Shown: positions 16,082-29,161 of the stretch, piece after piece | Position numbering within the stretch: position 1 is the first letter of the stretch | Layout: every line of letters starts with the position of its first letter | Notes under the pieces: generated by a model | Told to the model about the DNA's origin: nothing | Databases searched by the model: none | The model's input: the letters and a program-made list of their open reading frames with translations, nothing else | Made by a program: the position numbers and the translations under genes | Source of the DNA: Streptomyces sp. NBC_01214 | Lineage (GTDB): Bacteria > Actinomycetota > Actinomycetes > Streptomycetales > Streptomycetaceae | NCBI RefSeq assembly: GCF_026340975.1 | Contig: NZ_JAPEOS010000002.1 | Location: forward strand, 1,485,001 to 1,549,000 | Length of the DNA: 64,000 bases | Reading direction: 5' to 3'

Positions 16082-17584
16082 ATGCCCGAACGCCGTACCG
16101 TCGCCCTTGTCACTCTTGGCTGCGCCCGTAACGAGGTGGACTCGGAGGAGCTCGCAGGCCGCTTGGCGGCGGATGGCTGGGAGCTCGTCGAGGACGCCGC
16201 CGATGCGGACGTAGCCGTCGTCAACACCTGTGGCTTCGTCGAAGCCGCCAAAAAGGACTCCGTAGACGCCCTGCTGGAAGCCAACGATCTCAAGGATCAC
16301 GGCAAGACCCAGGCCGTCGTCGCCGTCGGCTGTATGGCCGAGCGCTACGGCAAGGAACTCGCCGAAGCGCTCCCCGAGGCCGACGGAGTCCTCGGTTTCG
16401 ATGACTACGCCGACATCTCCGACCGCCTCCAGACCATCCTCAACGGTGGCATCCACGCCTCCCACACCCCGCGCGACCGGCGCAAGCTGCTGCCGATCAG
16501 CCCGGCCGCGCGCCAGGACGCCGAGGTCTCCCTCCCGGGCCACGCCCAGTCGGCGCCCGCCGAGGAGCCGGCCGAGGCCCCCGCTGACCTGCCGGACGGG
16601 CTCGCGCCCGCCTCGGGCCCGCGCGCGCCCCTGCGCCGCCGCCTGGACAAGAGCCCGGTCGCCTCGGTCAAGCTGGCCTCCGGTTGCGACCGGCGCTGTT
16701 CCTTCTGCGCCATCCCGTCCTTCCGCGGCTCCTTCATCTCCCGCCGCCCCAGCGACGTGCTGGGCGAGACCCGCTGGCTGGCCGAGCAGGGCGTCAAGGA
16801 GATCATGCTGGTCTCCGAGAACAACACCTCGTACGGCAAGGACCTCGGCGACATCCGGCTGCTGGAGACCCTGCTGCCGGAGCTGGCCGAGGTGGACGGC
16901 ATCGAGCGCGTCCGCGTCAGCTACCTCCAGCCCGCCGAGATGCGGCCCGGCCTGATCGACGTACTCACCTCGACCCCCAAGGTCGTGCCGTACTTCGACC
17001 TGTCCTTCCAGCACTCGGCGCCCGACGTGCTGCGCTCCATGCGCCGCTTCGGTGACACCGACCGCTTCCTGGAGCTGCTGGACACCATCCGCTCCAAGGC
17101 CCCGACGGCCGGCGTCCGCTCCAACTTCATCGTCGGCTTCCCCGGCGAGAAGGAATCGGACTTCGCGGAGCTGGAGCGTTTCCTCACCCACGCGCGCCTC
17201 GACGCCATCGGCGTCTTCGGCTACTCCGACGAGGACGGCACCGAAGCCGTCACCTACGAGAACAAGCTGGACGAGGACACCATCGCCGAGCGGCTCGCGC
17301 ACATGCAGCGGCTCGCCGAGGAGCTCACCTCGCAGCGTGCCGAGGAGCGCATCGGGGAGACCCTCGAAGTGCTCGTCGAGACCGTGGAAGCGGTCGACGA
17401 GGACGGCGAGGGCGCCTACGGGCGCGCCGCGCACCAGGCGCCCGAAACGGACGGCCAGGTGGTCTTCACGGACAGCACGGGCCTGGTCCCGGGGCGTATC
17501 GTCACGGCAAAGGTGGTCGGCACCCTGGGTGTGGACCTGGTCGCCGAGCCCCTCGGCATGGATCTTGAGGAGGCGGCCGGATGA
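16082..17584 (+). CDS. rimO: Ribosomal protein S12 methylthiotransferase RimO
   Basis: A 500-residue radical-SAM enzyme that inserts a methylthio group on the conserved aspartate of ribosomal protein S12. The N-terminal UPF0004 domain supplies one Fe-S cluster through Cys14, Cys50 and Cys84. The radical-SAM cluster motif SGCDRRCSFC gives Cys202, Cys206 and Cys209, and a C-terminal TRAM domain follows. About 50 Pro/Ala-rich residues sit between the first two domains, longer than in E. coli RimO. ATG 16082 has TAGTCT seven bases upstream and no Shine-Dalgarno, so it is probably leaderless. The stop overlaps the pgsA start by 4 bp (ATGA), which indicates translational coupling. The paralogue miaB is at 60088. 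Confidence 0.94.
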   Translation: MPERRTVALVTLGCARNEVDSEELAGRLAADGWELVEDAADADVAVVNTCGFVEAAKKDSVDALLEANDLKDHGKTQAVVAVGCMAERYGKELAEALPEADGVLGFDDYADISDRLQTILNGGIHASHTPRDRRKLLPISPAARQDAEVSLPGHAQSAPAEEPAEAPADLPDGLAPASGPRAPLRRRLDKSPVASVKLASGCDRRCSFCAIPSFRGSFISRRPSDVLGETRWLAEQGVKEIMLVSENNTSYGKDLGDIRLLETLLPELAEVDGIERVRVSYLQPAEMRPGLIDVLTSTPKVVPYFDLSFQHSAPDVLRSMRRFGDTDRFLELLDTIRSKAPTAGVRSNFIVGFPGEKESDFAELERFLTHARLDAIGVFGYSDEDGTEAVTYENKLDEDTIAERLAHMQRLAEELTSQRAEERIGETLEVLVETVEAVDEDGEGAYGRAAHQAPETDGQVVFTDSTGLVPGRIVTAKVVGTLGVDLVAEPLGMDLEEAAG

Positions 17585-18249
17585 CCGGAGTCCCGGCATC
17601 TGCGGCGGGCGGGACCGGCCGTCGGCCGGTACCCGGCGCGAAGCTGGGGGCCGCGGCGGTCAATCAGGCCAGCCTGTGGAACATCGCCAACATCCTGACG
17701 ATGATCCGGCTCGTGCTCGTGCCGGGCTTCGTCGTGCTGCTGCTCGCCGACGGCGGCTACGACCCGGCGTGGCGGGCCTGGGCCTGGGCGGCTTTCGCCG
17801 TCGCCATGATCACGGACATCTTCGACGGGCACCTGGCCCGGACGTACAACCTGGTCACGGACTTCGGCAAGATCGCCGACCCCATCGCCGACAAGGCGAT
17901 CATGGGGTCGGCGCTGATCTGCCTCTCCTGGCTCGGTGACCTCCCCTGGTGGGTGACCGGGGTGATCCTCGGACGGGAGCTCGGGATCACGGCGCTCCGC
18001 TTCTGGGTCATCCGCTACGGCGTGATTCCGGCCAGCCGGGGCGGAAAGCTGAAGACGCTGGCCCAGGGCACGGCCGTGGGCATGTACGTACTCGCCCTGA
18101 CCGGGGCGCTGGCGACCATGCGCTTCTGGGTGATGGCGCTCGCCGTCGTGCTGACCGTCGTCACCGGTTTGGACTACATCCGTCAGGCGGTCGTGCTGCG
18201 CCGCCAGGGTCTCGCCGAGGAGCGGGCTGCGGAGCGGGCCGCGCGGTGA
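17581..18249 (+). CDS. pgsA: CDP-diacylglycerol-glycerol-3-phosphate 3-phosphatidyltransferase
   Basis: A 222-residue polytopic enzyme that makes phosphatidylglycerol phosphate, the committed step to phosphatidylglycerol and cardiolipin. The CDP-alcohol phosphotransferase signature DGxxAR(x8)GxxxDxxxD is complete, starting at about residue 81 (DGHLAR). There are about five to six membrane helices. A roughly 35-residue hydrophilic N-terminus precedes the first conserved segment LWNIANILTMIRL. The gene overlaps rimO by 4 bp and the next gene by 4 bp (GTGA), the middle of a tightly coupled operon. The mycobacterial order pgsA-cinA-clgR near ftsK is similar. A PIS-like specificity cannot be fully excluded. 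Confidence 0.9.
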   Translation: MTGVPASAAGGTGRRPVPGAKLGAAAVNQASLWNIANILTMIRLVLVPGFVVLLLADGGYDPAWRAWAWAAFAVAMITDIFDGHLARTYNLVTDFGKIADPIADKAIMGSALICLSWLGDLPWWVTGVILGRELGITALRFWVIRYGVIPASRGGKLKTLAQGTAVGMYVLALTGALATMRFWVMALAVVLTVVTGLDYIRQAVVLRRQGLAEERAAERAAR

Positions 18250-18809
18250 CCCACGGGGCGGGGGATTTTCCGGCGGAAGCCGTTTCGGGAGCGGTGGGTG
18301 CGACCGGAGTGGCTGCGGATGCGCTGCGTCTGCTCGCGGAGAGTGACCAGACCCTCGCCGTGGCGGAATCGCTGACCGGCGGCATGGTGGCCGCGGAGCT
18401 CACGGCCGTTCCCGGAGCCTCCCGGTCCTTCCGCGGGTCGGTCACCGCCTACGCGACGGAGGTCAAGCACCGGGTCCTCGGGGTGGACGCGGGGTTGCTC
18501 GAGGCCGAAGGTGCGGTGAACGCGCAGGTCGCGGCGGAGATGGCGGCCGGTGTGCGGCGCGTGATGGGCGCCTCGTGGGGGATTTCGACCACCGGGGTGG
18601 CCGGTCCGGAGCCGCAGGACGGGCAGCCGGTGGGCACGGTTTTCGTCGCGGTGGACGGTCCAGGGGGCAGGAAAACGGTCCGTCTGAGGTTGAAAGGCTC
18701 CCGCGCGGAAATCCGTAGGGAGAGTGCACGCACAGTGCTCAGGCTTCTCTCGGACCAACTCCGTGAGAATGCGCGGAGGCAGGATACGGAACAGAACGGG
18801 GGGATTTGA
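18246..18809 (+). CDS. cinA: CinA C-terminal-domain protein (nicotinamide-nucleotide amidase, PncC type)
   Basis: 187 residues containing only the CinA C-terminal domain, with hallmark blocks VAESLTGG, FRGSVTAYATEVK and GISTTGVAGPE. Stand-alone domains of this family (E. coli PncC/YgaD) deamidate nicotinamide mononucleotide in pyridine-nucleotide salvage. The N-terminal molybdopterin-binding-like half of full CinA is missing, which is usual for actinobacteria. GTG 18246 overlaps the pgsA stop by 4 bp. An ORF in the same frame extends upstream, but that part only shadows pgsA. No start other than the overlapping GTG gives a sensible protein. Confidence 0.88.
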   Translation: MTHGAGDFPAEAVSGAVGATGVAADALRLLAESDQTLAVAESLTGGMVAAELTAVPGASRSFRGSVTAYATEVKHRVLGVDAGLLEAEGAVNAQVAAEMAAGVRRVMGASWGISTTGVAGPEPQDGQPVGTVFVAVDGPGGRKTVRLRLKGSRAEIRRESARTVLRLLSDQLRENARRQDTEQNGGI

Positions 18810-18918
18810 TGTTTGCAGCCCTGAGTGAACACGACATCGCTCCCCGCACGGCCGCGGCGCGAGGCGGTACGGTGGGGCGTGAAGGATGCGGCTACACGGT
18901 CAGAGGAGGGAGCCACCG

Positions 18919-19299
18919 ATGATTCTGCTCCGTCGCCTGCTGGGTGACGTGCTGCGTCGGCAGCGCCAGCGCCAGGGCCGTACTCTGCGCGAAGTCTCCT
19001 CGTCGGCCCGAGTTTCGCTCGGCTATCTCTCCGAGGTGGAGCGGGGGCAGAAGGAGGCATCCTCCGAGCTGCTCTCCGCGATCTGCGACGCGTTGGACGT
19101 ACGGATGTCCGAGCTGATGCGCGAAGTCAGTGACGAACTGTCGCTGGCCGAGCTGGCACAGTCGGCCGCGGCAAGCGAACCGGTCAGCGTACCGGTCCGC
19201 CCGATGCTCAATTCGGTTTCCATGGCTTCGGTCACGGGTGGACCGGAGCGGGTGACCATCAAGGCGCCTGCGGAAGCGGTGAATGTCGTAGCCGCGTGA
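18919..19299 (+). CDS. clgR: Clp protease gene regulator ClgR
   Basis: A 126-residue XRE-family activator. The helix-turn-helix spans about residues 15-70, with RTLREVSSSARVSLGYLSEV and a conserved RGQKEASSELL segment. In Streptomyces, ClgR activates clpP1, clpC1 and lon, and is itself degraded by ClpP, recognised through a C-terminal alanine tail. This protein ends VVAA, which fits such a degron. GGAGGG (18905-18910) lies eight bases before ATG 18919, which sets the start. The place after ftsK-pgsA-cinA matches actinobacterial synteny. The 109-bp upstream gap likely holds its promoter. Confidence 0.92.
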   Translation: MILLRRLLGDVLRRQRQRQGRTLREVSSSARVSLGYLSEVERGQKEASSELLSAICDALDVRMSELMREVSDELSLAELAQSAAASEPVSVPVRPMLNSVSMASVTGGPERVTIKAPAEAVNVVAA

Positions 19300-19327
19300 G
19301 CGAGCACGTGCGTGTTTGAGCGTGGCC

Positions 19328-19366
19328 GGAGCCCCGGCCGGTGCCTAGTGCACCGGCCGGGGCTCC
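19328..19366 (+). terminator. Terminator after clgR
   Basis: A 17-bp perfect GC-rich stem (arms 19328-19344 and 19350-19366) with loop CTAGT lies about 30 bp after the clgR stop. There is no T-run. Confidence 0.85.
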
Positions 19367-19442
19367 CGGCCGTTCTGGGTGCGGGGGCGCGGGGGGTGCG
19401 GGAGGATGGGGCCGTCCGGGTTCCGGCCCCTGGGAGGCGTTC

Positions 19443-19724
19443 GTGCGGCGGTTGCCCCGCATGCCCGCGGTGTCGGTGTCGGTCCTCGCGTTGACGGTGG
19501 GGGCGCTGTGGTGGTGGGCCGTGCTGCGGCTGGTGCTGGCGCCCGCCGAGTCCGGGGCCGTGGAGGGTGCGGTGGCGGTGGGCGGCTGGGGGCTGGGCCT
19601 GCTGCCGGTGCACTGTGTGCCGGGCCCGGTGCGGAAGGCGCGGCGGGCGGTGCGGCGGGTGGCCGACGGGGCTACCAGGGCATGGACACCCCACCGTTCG
19701 GGCGAAGGATCTGACCCGTCATGA
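19443..19724 (+). CDS. Small two-helix membrane protein, unknown function
   Basis: A 93-residue protein with two hydrophobic segments, about residues 8-28 (VSVLALTVGALWWWAVLRLV) and 38-55. A basic C-terminal tail rich in Arg follows. GTG 19443 is preferred because GGGAGG (19432-19437) lies five bases upstream; a longer frame to 19341 would run into the clgR terminator. The last 53 bp overlap the convergent SDR gene. No family was recognised. Confidence 0.55.
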   Translation: MRRLPRMPAVSVSVLALTVGALWWWAVLRLVLAPAESGAVEGAVAVGGWGLGLLPVHCVPGPVRKARRAVRRVADGATRAWTPHRSGEGSDPS

Positions 19725-20443
19725 AGGACGAGGCGTCCGAGGCCAGGTAGAGCACCGCCCGGGCGACGTCCTCGGGCTCGCCGACCCGGCGCAGCGGGGA
19801 CATCCGGACCATCGCCGCCTCGGTCTGCTCCTGGACCTCGGGGCCGTGGCGGCCGGTCATGGGGGTGCGGATCCAGCCCGGGGCGACGGCGTTGACCCGT
19901 ATGCCGTGCCGGCCGGCCTCGGTGGCCAGGGTCTTGGTCAGCTGGACGACGGCGGCCTTGGCGGCGCTGTAGCAGAGCAGGCCGGGCTGGGCGGCGTCAA
20001 CGGCCCCGGAGGCCATGGTGACGAGGGAGCCGGGGGCGGCCCGCGGCGATCATGGAGCGGGCGGCTTCCTGGCAGGTGCGCAGGACCCCCTTGAAATTGA
20101 TGTCCAGGATCCGGTCGAGGTCCTCGTCGGTGGTCTCCAGGACGCTGCTCGTGTGCATGACCCCGGCGATGGCGGCCGTGATGTCGAGCGGGCCCGCCGC
20201 GGTGACGGCTGCCCGGAGCGCGGCCCGGTCGGTGACGTCGAGGGGGTGGACGGTGGCGGCGCCGCCGGCTTTGGCGACGAGGGCGGCCGTCTCGGCGAGG
20301 CCCTGCTCGTCGCGGTCCGCGCAGTGCACGTGCGCCCCCGCTTCGGCGAGCAGGACGGCGGTGGCGCGGCCGATGCCGCTGGCGGCGCCGGTGACCAGGG
20401 CGGTGCGGCCGGTGAGGCCGTACGGGGCTGTGGGTGTGGGCAT
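19672..20443 (-). pseudogene. Short-chain dehydrogenase/reductase, single-base frameshift
   Basis: The two halves read as one classical SDR of about 257 residues. The N-terminal part (from ATG 20443) has the NAD(P)-binding TGAASGIG and ends after CQEAARSMIAAG. The C-terminal part has YSAAK (catalytic Tyr and Lys) and PGWIRTPM. They are in different frames. Removing one base from the C-rich run near 20033-20044 restores GAPGSLVTMASGA across the junction. Total length 772 nt is one base more than a multiple of three. This is either a real pseudogene or a sequencing error in a homopolymer. The substrate is unknown. A palindromic operator lies 23 bp upstream. Confidence 0.82.
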
Positions 20444-20465
20444 GCCGGGACCGTACGACCGTATC

Positions 20466-20478
20466 TGACGGACCGTCA
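20466..20478. promoter_or_regulatory. Palindromic operator TGACGG-A-CCGTCA before the SDR gene
   Basis: A perfect 13-bp palindrome lies 23 bp upstream of the SDR start codon and 42 bp after the end of the nei gene. The symmetry and position fit a TetR-type repressor site. No TetR gene is present in the window, so the regulator would act from elsewhere. Confidence 0.55.
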
Positions 20479-20519
20479 ATCGGTGTGGTCGGTCGGATCC
20501 GGCACTTCGAGGGCGGTGT

Positions 20520-21314
20520 TCAGGGGGTCGGGCCCTGCTGGCAGCGGGGGCACCAGTAGGTGGGGCGGCCGTCCTGGGGGGCCTCGCGGACGGGGGTTCC
20601 GCAGCGCAGGCAGGGACGGTGCGTGCGGCCGTAGACGAAGAGGTCCTGGCCGGGGCGGCGGCTGCCGGTCGTGTTGCGCGGGCCCGGCCGCTCGCCGGTG
20701 TTCGCGGACAGCAGCCGGTGGGCGGCGGCGGCCAGCCGGGGGAGAGCGGATTCGGGGAGCGCGCCGACCGGGGTCCACGGGGTGACCTGGGCCAGGAAGC
20801 AGAGCTCGGCCTTGTAGATGTTGCCGATCCCGGCGAGGTTGCGCTGATCGAGCAGGGCCTCGCCGAGGGCGCGCTCGGGGGCGGCGAGGAGGTGGGCGGC
20901 GGCGAGGGCCGGATCCCAGTCCGGGCCGAGCAGGTCGGGGCCGAGGTGGCCCACGGCGCGGTCCTCCTCGGCGGTGCGGATCAGCTCCAGGACGGGGAGG
21001 CGGTAGCCGACGGCCGTGTGGTCGGCCGTACCGAGGACGGCCCGGATCTCGTGGGCGGGGCCGCCGCGCCACTTCTCGCCGGGGGCGAAGACGTGCCAGG
21101 CGCCGTCCATCCGGAGGTGGCTGTGCAGGGTGAGGCCGCCCTCGAAGCGGGCGAGGAGGTGTTTGCCGCGGGGCGTGACGTCGAGGGTGACGCGGCCGGT
21201 GAGGTCGGCGGTGGCGAAGCGGGGGACGCGCAGGTCGCTGCGGGTGAGTGGGCGGCCTGCGAGGGCGGTGTGGAGCCGGGTCGCCACGCGCCGGATGCTG
21301 TCGCCTTCGGGCAT
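20520..21314 (-). CDS. Nei-type DNA glycosylase/AP lyase (endonuclease VIII family)
   Basis: 264 residues. The mature N-terminus PEGDS supplies the Pro nucleophile and Glu of Fpg/Nei enzymes, which remove oxidised bases and cleave the abasic site. MPEGD is more typical of Nei than Fpg (MPE(L/G)PE). The H2TH segment LLDQRNLAGIGNIYKAE is at about residues 155-171. The C-terminal zinc finger CLRCG...CPRC is complete, with four cysteines near residues 234-257. The S. coelicolor gene in this position is described as formamidopyrimidine-DNA glycosylase-like. It probably belongs to the mycobacterial Nei2 type. Confidence 0.9.
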   Translation of the reverse strand: MPEGDSIRRVATRLHTALAGRPLTRSDLRVPRFATADLTGRVTLDVTPRGKHLLARFEGGLTLHSHLRMDGAWHVFAPGEKWRGGPAHEIRAVLGTADHTAVGYRLPVLELIRTAEEDRAVGHLGPDLLGPDWDPALAAAHLLAAPERALGEALLDQRNLAGIGNIYKAELCFLAQVTPWTPVGALPESALPRLAAAAHRLLSANTGERPGPRNTTGSRRPGQDLFVYGRTHRPCLRCGTPVREAPQDGRPTYWCPRCQQGPTP

Positions 21315-21425
21315 GGCTTCATTGTGCGCTCCCGGCCCGCGCGGGTCGGCGATGCCGGGCCCGGCTGTGCCCTCCCCGCGGTCCGGCGGGCGACCCCGAC
21401 GGGGGACCGGGCCGCGGCGGTGGAT

Positions 21426-22097
21426 TCACTTCCAGGTGATGCCCTCGCCCTTGCTCATCGCGTTGTACGGGTTGCCCGCGTACTCGGCGCCGGCGACCTT
21501 CACCTGGGCCGACGGGGCCAGGGCTATCGCGCAACTGGTCTGGGTCTGGCCGTTGGTGAAGCCCTTCGGCATGGACTCGGTCTTGCACTTCTCGAACGTG
21601 CCGATGACCGCCAGGCTCTGGGCCCCGGTGCCGTCCCCGAGCAAGCCCTTCACATGGCCGACCGCGGCGTACGTCATGTCCGTGGTGCCGATGTTCTTGA
21701 CCGTGTAGCGGATGTAGTACGGGACCTTGCCGTTCGCCTTGTCGCCCAGGTTCAGCCCCTCCAGGTCGGCGGGCGTGCCCTGCTCGATCGCGGTGACGGT
21801 GAGGGCGATCCGGCTGCCCTTGAAGTCTCCGTAGTCGTACGGCACCTCCGCGGCCTCGCCGATCTTGAAGGCCTGGCCGGACTTCGCGGTGCCCGGGGCC
21901 CCGGCGGGGGCCGCACTGCCCCCGGTCGACGGGCTGGCCGAGGCGCCGGGGGCGGGGGCGGTGCCGCCCGGGCTGGACGCGGCCGGCTGCGCCGGGCGCT
22001 CTTCGTCGCCGTTCTTGCAGCCGGTCAGGACCAGACTGCCGACGACGGCCAGACCGACCGCGCCCAGGGTGGTGTTGCGCATGCTGATGGTGCTCAC
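21426..22097 (-). CDS. Secreted lipoprotein, Streptomyces-type, unknown function
   Basis: About 223 residues, with a signal peptide ending in lipobox LTGC (start MRNTTLGAVGLAVVGSLVLT). A low-complexity Pro/Ala/Gly/Ser stretch of about 50 residues follows, then a folded domain. That domain has YYIRYTVKNIG, the kind of immunoglobulin-like fold seen in DUF4352 telokinin-like proteins. It is attached to the outer face of the membrane. GTG 22097 was chosen because a weak GAAGAAG precedes it; ATG 22082, which begins the signal peptide proper, is equally possible. The function is unknown. The 155-bp upstream gap holds TTGAT-N5-ATCAA at 22149-22163. Confidence 0.75.
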   Translation of the reverse strand: MSTISMRNTTLGAVGLAVVGSLVLTGCKNGDEERPAQPAASSPGGTAPAPGASASPSTGGSAAPAGAPGTAKSGQAFKIGEAAEVPYDYGDFKGSRIALTVTAIEQGTPADLEGLNLGDKANGKVPYYIRYTVKNIGTTDMTYAAVGHVKGLLGDGTGAQSLAVIGTFEKCKTESMPKGFTNGQTQTSCAIALAPSAQVKVAGAEYAGNPYNAMSKGEGITWK

Positions 22098-22252
22098 TCT
22101 TCTTCGTCCCCCATGACGGTGCATCGCCGTGCAATGCCTGTGATCACCTTGATAAAGGATCAATAGGCGGATCGGCCCGTCGAAGGGCGCCCGGCGGCGG
22201 GTTTGTGACATGTTCAGGACGCGAGTGACACGGTCGGGACCGTTTGCGGCTG

Positions 22253-26842
<4,590 letters not shown>

Positions 26843-26922
26843 GCCCCCATCGTGCACCCGGCCACTGACAACGGGCCGGACCTGGGCAAACGCACGACGC
26901 GGGCGGGGCGCAGAATGGGGGG

Positions 26923-27765
26923 ATGGGGACGGACGGGGGCGCCGGGGGGCGCCGGGAGTGGGCACGGCACTGGCAGTACGCGGAACTGCCGGGCCTCGAC
27001 CTGCTGCGCGCCCACTACGTGCGCCACACCTTCCCGCGCCACGCGCACGACGGGTACGTCATCGCGGCCGTCACCGGAGGCATCGAGGAGATCGGGCTCC
27101 CCGGCCACGTGGTGCGCGCCGGGCCCGGCAGCGTGGTCCTGATCAACCCCGAGGTACCGCACACCGCGCGCGCCGGCGTGCCCGAGGGTTGGGCGTACGC
27201 CACCCTCTACCCCTCCAGCGAGCTGATCGTCGAGGTCGCCGAAGACCTCGGCATCCTGCGCGGCACCCCCGGCTTCACCACCGACATGGTCGCCGACCCC
27301 CAGGGCGCGCAGGCCATCACCGACATCCACCGGGCCGCGGAGGCGGGGAACGCGCTGGCCGCCGACACGCTGCTGCGCAGCGTGGTGGCGCGGATGCTGA
27401 CCCGGCACGCCGGACCGCTGCCCGCCCGTACCGTCCGTGGTGCGGGCGGTGCCGATGCCGCGGCGGCCCGGGCCGTACTGGAGGAGCGGATGGCCGACCC
27501 GCCGTCGCTGGAGCAGCTCGCCGCGGAACTGGGCACGAGCCCCTTCGCCCTGCTGCGGGCCTTCCGCGAGTGGTACGGGATGCCGCCGCACACCTGGCTG
27601 ACCGACGCCCGAGTCCGGCAGGCGCGCCGGCTCCTCGACGCCGGTACGGCGCCCGCGGAGGCGGCCGTCACCGTGGGCTTCACCGACCAGCCGCACCTGA
27701 ACCGGCACTTCACCCGGATCGTGGGGGTGCCGCCCGGCGCGTACCGGCGGGAACGCGCGCTCTAG
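26923..27765 (+). CDS. AraC-family transcriptional regulator
   Basis: A 280-residue regulator. The N-terminal cupin-type ligand domain has FPRHAHDGYVIAAVTGG at about residues 38-54. The C-terminal AraC DNA-binding domain has two helix-turn-helix motifs (LEQLAAELGTSPFALLRAFR and AVTVGFTDQPHLNRHF) at about residues 190-275. It lies just before a DUF2716 protein and azlC-azlD, which it may control; in other Streptomyces an AraC protein often sits directly beside azlCD. ATG 26923 has CAGAAT six bases upstream and a G-run instead of a Shine-Dalgarno, so a leaderless start is likely. The effector is unknown. Confidence 0.9.
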   Translation: MGTDGGAGGRREWARHWQYAELPGLDLLRAHYVRHTFPRHAHDGYVIAAVTGGIEEIGLPGHVVRAGPGSVVLINPEVPHTARAGVPEGWAYATLYPSSELIVEVAEDLGILRGTPGFTTDMVADPQGAQAITDIHRAAEAGNALAADTLLRSVVARMLTRHAGPLPARTVRGAGGADAAAARAVLEERMADPPSLEQLAAELGTSPFALLRAFREWYGMPPHTWLTDARVRQARRLLDAGTAPAEAAVTVGFTDQPHLNRHFTRIVGVPPGAYRRERAL

Positions 27766-27775
27766 GCTGCCGACC

Positions 27776-29101
27776 ATGGACGTCGGGGGAGTACGGGCAC
27801 GCTACGAGGCGCAGGTGCGGGGACGGGTCCCCGAGTGGCCGGCCGTCGGCGCCGTGGTCGAGCGGGACGGTCCCCTCGTCCGTACCCACTACGGCACGCA
27901 CGGGACGGTGGAGCACCCCCCGCTCCCGGCCCGCGTGCCGGACCTCGACGCGCTGGTCCTGCGCCAGCGCGAGGCCTTCGCGGCGCGGAGCGAGCCCGCG
28001 CGGTGGAACGTGTACGGCACGGAGGCGCCCGCTCTGGCCGGGGCGCTGGCCGCCGCGGGATTCGTCCCCGGGCCCGAGCGTTCGCTGCTGGCCGCCGAGT
28101 TCACGCGGTTGACTCCGGACGGCGCGGACGGCGCGGACGCACCTGACGGCCGGCGATCGGGGGTGCGCTCCCTCAACAGCGGTACCGAGGATTCCGCCTG
28201 GTGGGTGGCGGCCCGCGAGCTGGCAGCCGCCTCCGGTCCGCACGCCAAGGGCCTCGCCGAGTTCGAGGCCGACGGCGGCCCCTCCTACGGCCGGGCGGAT
28301 GCCGCCGTGCTGCTCGACGAGCGGGGGCGCGCGGTCGCCGCGGGGTGGGCGGCGCGCGTCCCGGGAACCTCTTTCGTCTCGCTCGGCGGGCTGACCGGGC
28401 CGCACCCCGAGCTCCTGCGGCCCTGGCACGCGCTTGGGGAAGCCGACCACGTGACCGGCCCGGCGACCCACTACGTCGCCGAGGCCTCCGGAGAGCTCCG
28501 CACGGCGCTGCTGTCGGCCGGCTTCGGCGAGCTGACCTCCGTCCGCACCTTCCGCTGGGACCCGCCCGGGACCCCCGCGCCCGTGCGGCCCGTGCGACAG
28601 CTGCTCGGCGAGCACCACACCGGCCCGGTGTGGGAACGGTTGGAGCGGGAGTTCGGCTTCCGGCCCAGCACCACTCGCTTTCCCGGCTTCGAGGCGCCGG
28701 CGCCCTCCGTCACCTGGTCGCTCGACGCCCTCGACCAAGGCGGAGACGAGCGCCTCGACGCCCTCCACCGGATCGCGCAGCGCGCACTGCGCGCGGTCAC
28801 CGTCGCCGTCACCGGGCCCGAGCTCCAGCCCGGCGACGGGCGGACGCTGTACTGGCTCGACTGGCAGCACATCGGCTACGCCTTCGACCCGCACCGGGTG
28901 GGCGGCCCCGGCCGCCCGGGGTGGCCGGGTGCCGTCTACCCGGACGGCGACTACTACCTCTACCTCGACCCCGAGCTGCGCTTCGGGACGCTCGGGCACC
29001 CCTGGGAGCACACCCTGTGCGTGTTCGGGGCGCCCCTGCTCGCCGAGGCCGAGGCGGAGCTCACCGCGCTGCTCGGGGAACCGGTGCGCCGGCGGGACTG
29101 A
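27776..29101 (+). CDS. GNAT-like N-terminus fused to DUF2716 domain
   Basis: 441 residues. The first about 265 residues look like a degenerate GNAT-type acetyltransferase (ALAAAGFVPGPERSLLAAEF, later a second half with GWAARVPGTSFVSLGGLTG). The last about 165 residues are a DUF2716 domain (WERLEREFGFRPS, YYLYLDPELRFGTLGHPWEH). Neither part has a known substrate. TAGGCT lies exactly seven bases before ATG 27776, so transcription is probably leaderless and independent of the AraC gene 10 bp upstream. The GNAT assignment is by pattern only. Confidence 0.7.
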   Translation: MDVGGVRARYEAQVRGRVPEWPAVGAVVERDGPLVRTHYGTHGTVEHPPLPARVPDLDALVLRQREAFAARSEPARWNVYGTEAPALAGALAAAGFVPGPERSLLAAEFTRLTPDGADGADAPDGRRSGVRSLNSGTEDSAWWVAARELAAASGPHAKGLAEFEADGGPSYGRADAAVLLDERGRAVAAGWAARVPGTSFVSLGGLTGPHPELLRPWHALGEADHVTGPATHYVAEASGELRTALLSAGFGELTSVRTFRWDPPGTPAPVRPVRQLLGEHHTGPVWERLEREFGFRPSTTRFPGFEAPAPSVTWSLDALDQGGDERLDALHRIAQRALRAVTVAVTGPELQPGDGRTLYWLDWQHIGYAFDPHRVGGPGRPGWPGAVYPDGDYYLYLDPELRFGTLGHPWEHTLCVFGAPLLAEAEAELTALLGEPVRRRD

Positions 29102-29161
29102 CGCCGGGCGCGCGCAAGAACGTACAAGACCCGTCCGACGGGCCCCGCGTAGTTTCGGGGT

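Noticed and set aside
18810..18918. ClgR autoregulatory operator (GTTCGC-like) upstream of clgR
   Set aside because: No convincing match to the motif remembered for ClgR sites was visible.
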